From Diadophis punctatus similis (taxonomy: Eukaryota; Chordata; Lepidosauria; Squamata; Dipsadidae): a stretch of 64,000 nt of DNA. The translations under genes and the position numbers were made by a program. The notes below the pieces were generated by a model that was given only the letters and a program-made list of their open reading frames with translations, had not been told where the DNA came from and ran no database searches. Below, one piece after another: positions 63,493 to 64,000 of the stretch; the stretch's first letter is position 1; each line of letters opens with the position of its first letter. The stretch covers positions 248,001 to 312,000 of the forward strand of contig JALIGW010000040.1 of the NCBI GenBank assembly GCA_023053685.1, in the 5' to 3' direction.

Positions 63493-63835
63493 TGTCACGA
63501 TGTGAATATTGTCAGTTGTGAGTCTATGCAGGGTGATGCACCCCTATCCTAAATATTATGTGTGGATAGGTTTCCAATACAAGCAGAACATGTTATATGA
63601 TGTTTTGCGCATGTCTACATTCCTATCCACCATTAATCACTTCTGTTATACCTTCCCACCTGGAAGGACGTGTTGCATAGCAAAGATGTAGTTTATTCAG
63701 GATTTATTGTTTTATATTGTTTTGTAATGAAATAAATATTTTCTATTAGACATTTAATCTCGGTTTTATTTCTAAGTAATTGAATTCCAAGGAAAAGATC
63801 CAATATCGCCTCTACGGGGAATTCTCCCCTTAACA
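63493..63835 (+). repeat. Copia-B 3' LTR
   Basis: 343 bp, TGTCACGATGTG to CCCCTTAACA. Contains GAAATAAATATTTTCTATTA (polyadenylation context) and GGAAAAGATCCAATATCGCC, blocks shared with the other copia LTRs in the window. Adjacent 3' flank is CAATC; the 5' partner is not in the window. Confidence 0.85.
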
Positions 63836-64000
63836 CAATCTTTCCTGTGTTGTAACTTGGTCCCATCTGCTGCTTGTTCCTTCTCTAGAGACTTGCAGTC
63901 TGGACCCCCTCCTCAGGAATTTCACCTCCTCGTGACTGCTCCTAAAATGGCGCTTTTCTTCCTCATTAAGCAAGCATGCCTTTAAAGCCTCAAAATTTAA
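63836..64000. other. Unassigned flank
   Basis: Nothing recognisable up to the window end. Confidence 0.5.

Larger units (their letters stand above)
59077..63835 (+). mobile_element. Copia-B: copia-type element with nearly complete pol, 5' end missing
   Basis: Gag (partial), protease, integrase, RT, RNase H, purine tract and 3' LTR are collinear; the 5' LTR and the first part of gag are replaced by the L1 fragment. A hAT MITE lies in the RT/RNase H junction. The family is the same as Copia-A and Copia-C: the LTR starts TGTCAC and the purine tract is identical to that of Copia-A. Confidence 0.92.

Overview
This is a repeat-dominated eukaryotic window. I recognise no host protein-coding gene, rRNA, functional tRNA, operon or CRISPR array. 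The repeat set points to a squamate reptile, probably a snake: Sauria-type and tRNA-derived SINEs, CR1, L3-like and L2-like LINEs ending in AATAAATAAA or pentanucleotide tails, an L1, Ty1/copia and Ty3/gypsy LTR elements, and many hAT-type MITEs. The species assignment is an inference. The text below uses my own labels: Copia-A to Copia-D and Gypsy-A and Gypsy-B.

Region by region. (1) 1-9533: a SINE, a fold-back repeat, then Copia-A (1333-9400), whose 347-bp LTRs and 5-bp target duplication place it inside a Sauria-type SINE. Copia-A is itself split by a hAT MITE and two L2-like LINEs, and has lost its integrase and most of its reverse transcriptase (RT). (2) 9965-16410: a full-length L1 (10456-16322, 16-bp target duplication) inside an L3-like LINE. 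(3) 16411-22825: a solo copia LTR, a SINE, inverted CR1 fragments and MITE pieces, with about 3 kb of unassigned sequence. (4) 22826-37125: a 14.3-kb nest enclosed by the two ends and the 8-bp target duplication of one hAT-type element, which interrupts an L3-like LINE. Inside lie a hairpin element with a minisatellite, Gypsy-A (minus) with a solo LTR in it, Copia-D (plus), an L3-like LINE and a MITE inside a MITE carrying long GAAA/GGAA arrays. (5) 37126-49336: CR1 and L2-like LINE remains on the minus strand, several hAT MITEs with clean duplications, and the most repeat-poor sequence of the window (39.6-40.4 kb and 41.1-42.3 kb). (6) 49337-55656: full-length Gypsy-B inserted in a minus-strand CR1. 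(7) 55657-64000: a possible LTR, then a head-to-head arrangement of Copia-C (minus), an inverted L1 5'UTR piece and Copia-B (plus). The pol of Copia-B is almost complete, broken by two stop codons and one hAT insertion.

The genes seen are retrotransposon gag/pol and LINE ORFs. Nearly all are broken, so nothing here is demonstrably active. The least damaged coding regions are L1 ORF1 (11150-12334), the 3' part of an L2-like LINE ORF (3064-4881) and Copia-B pol. The target-duplication pairs let much of the insertion order be read directly. Boundaries and duplications were read by eye; family assignments rest on recognised protein motifs and have not been checked against a repeat library.
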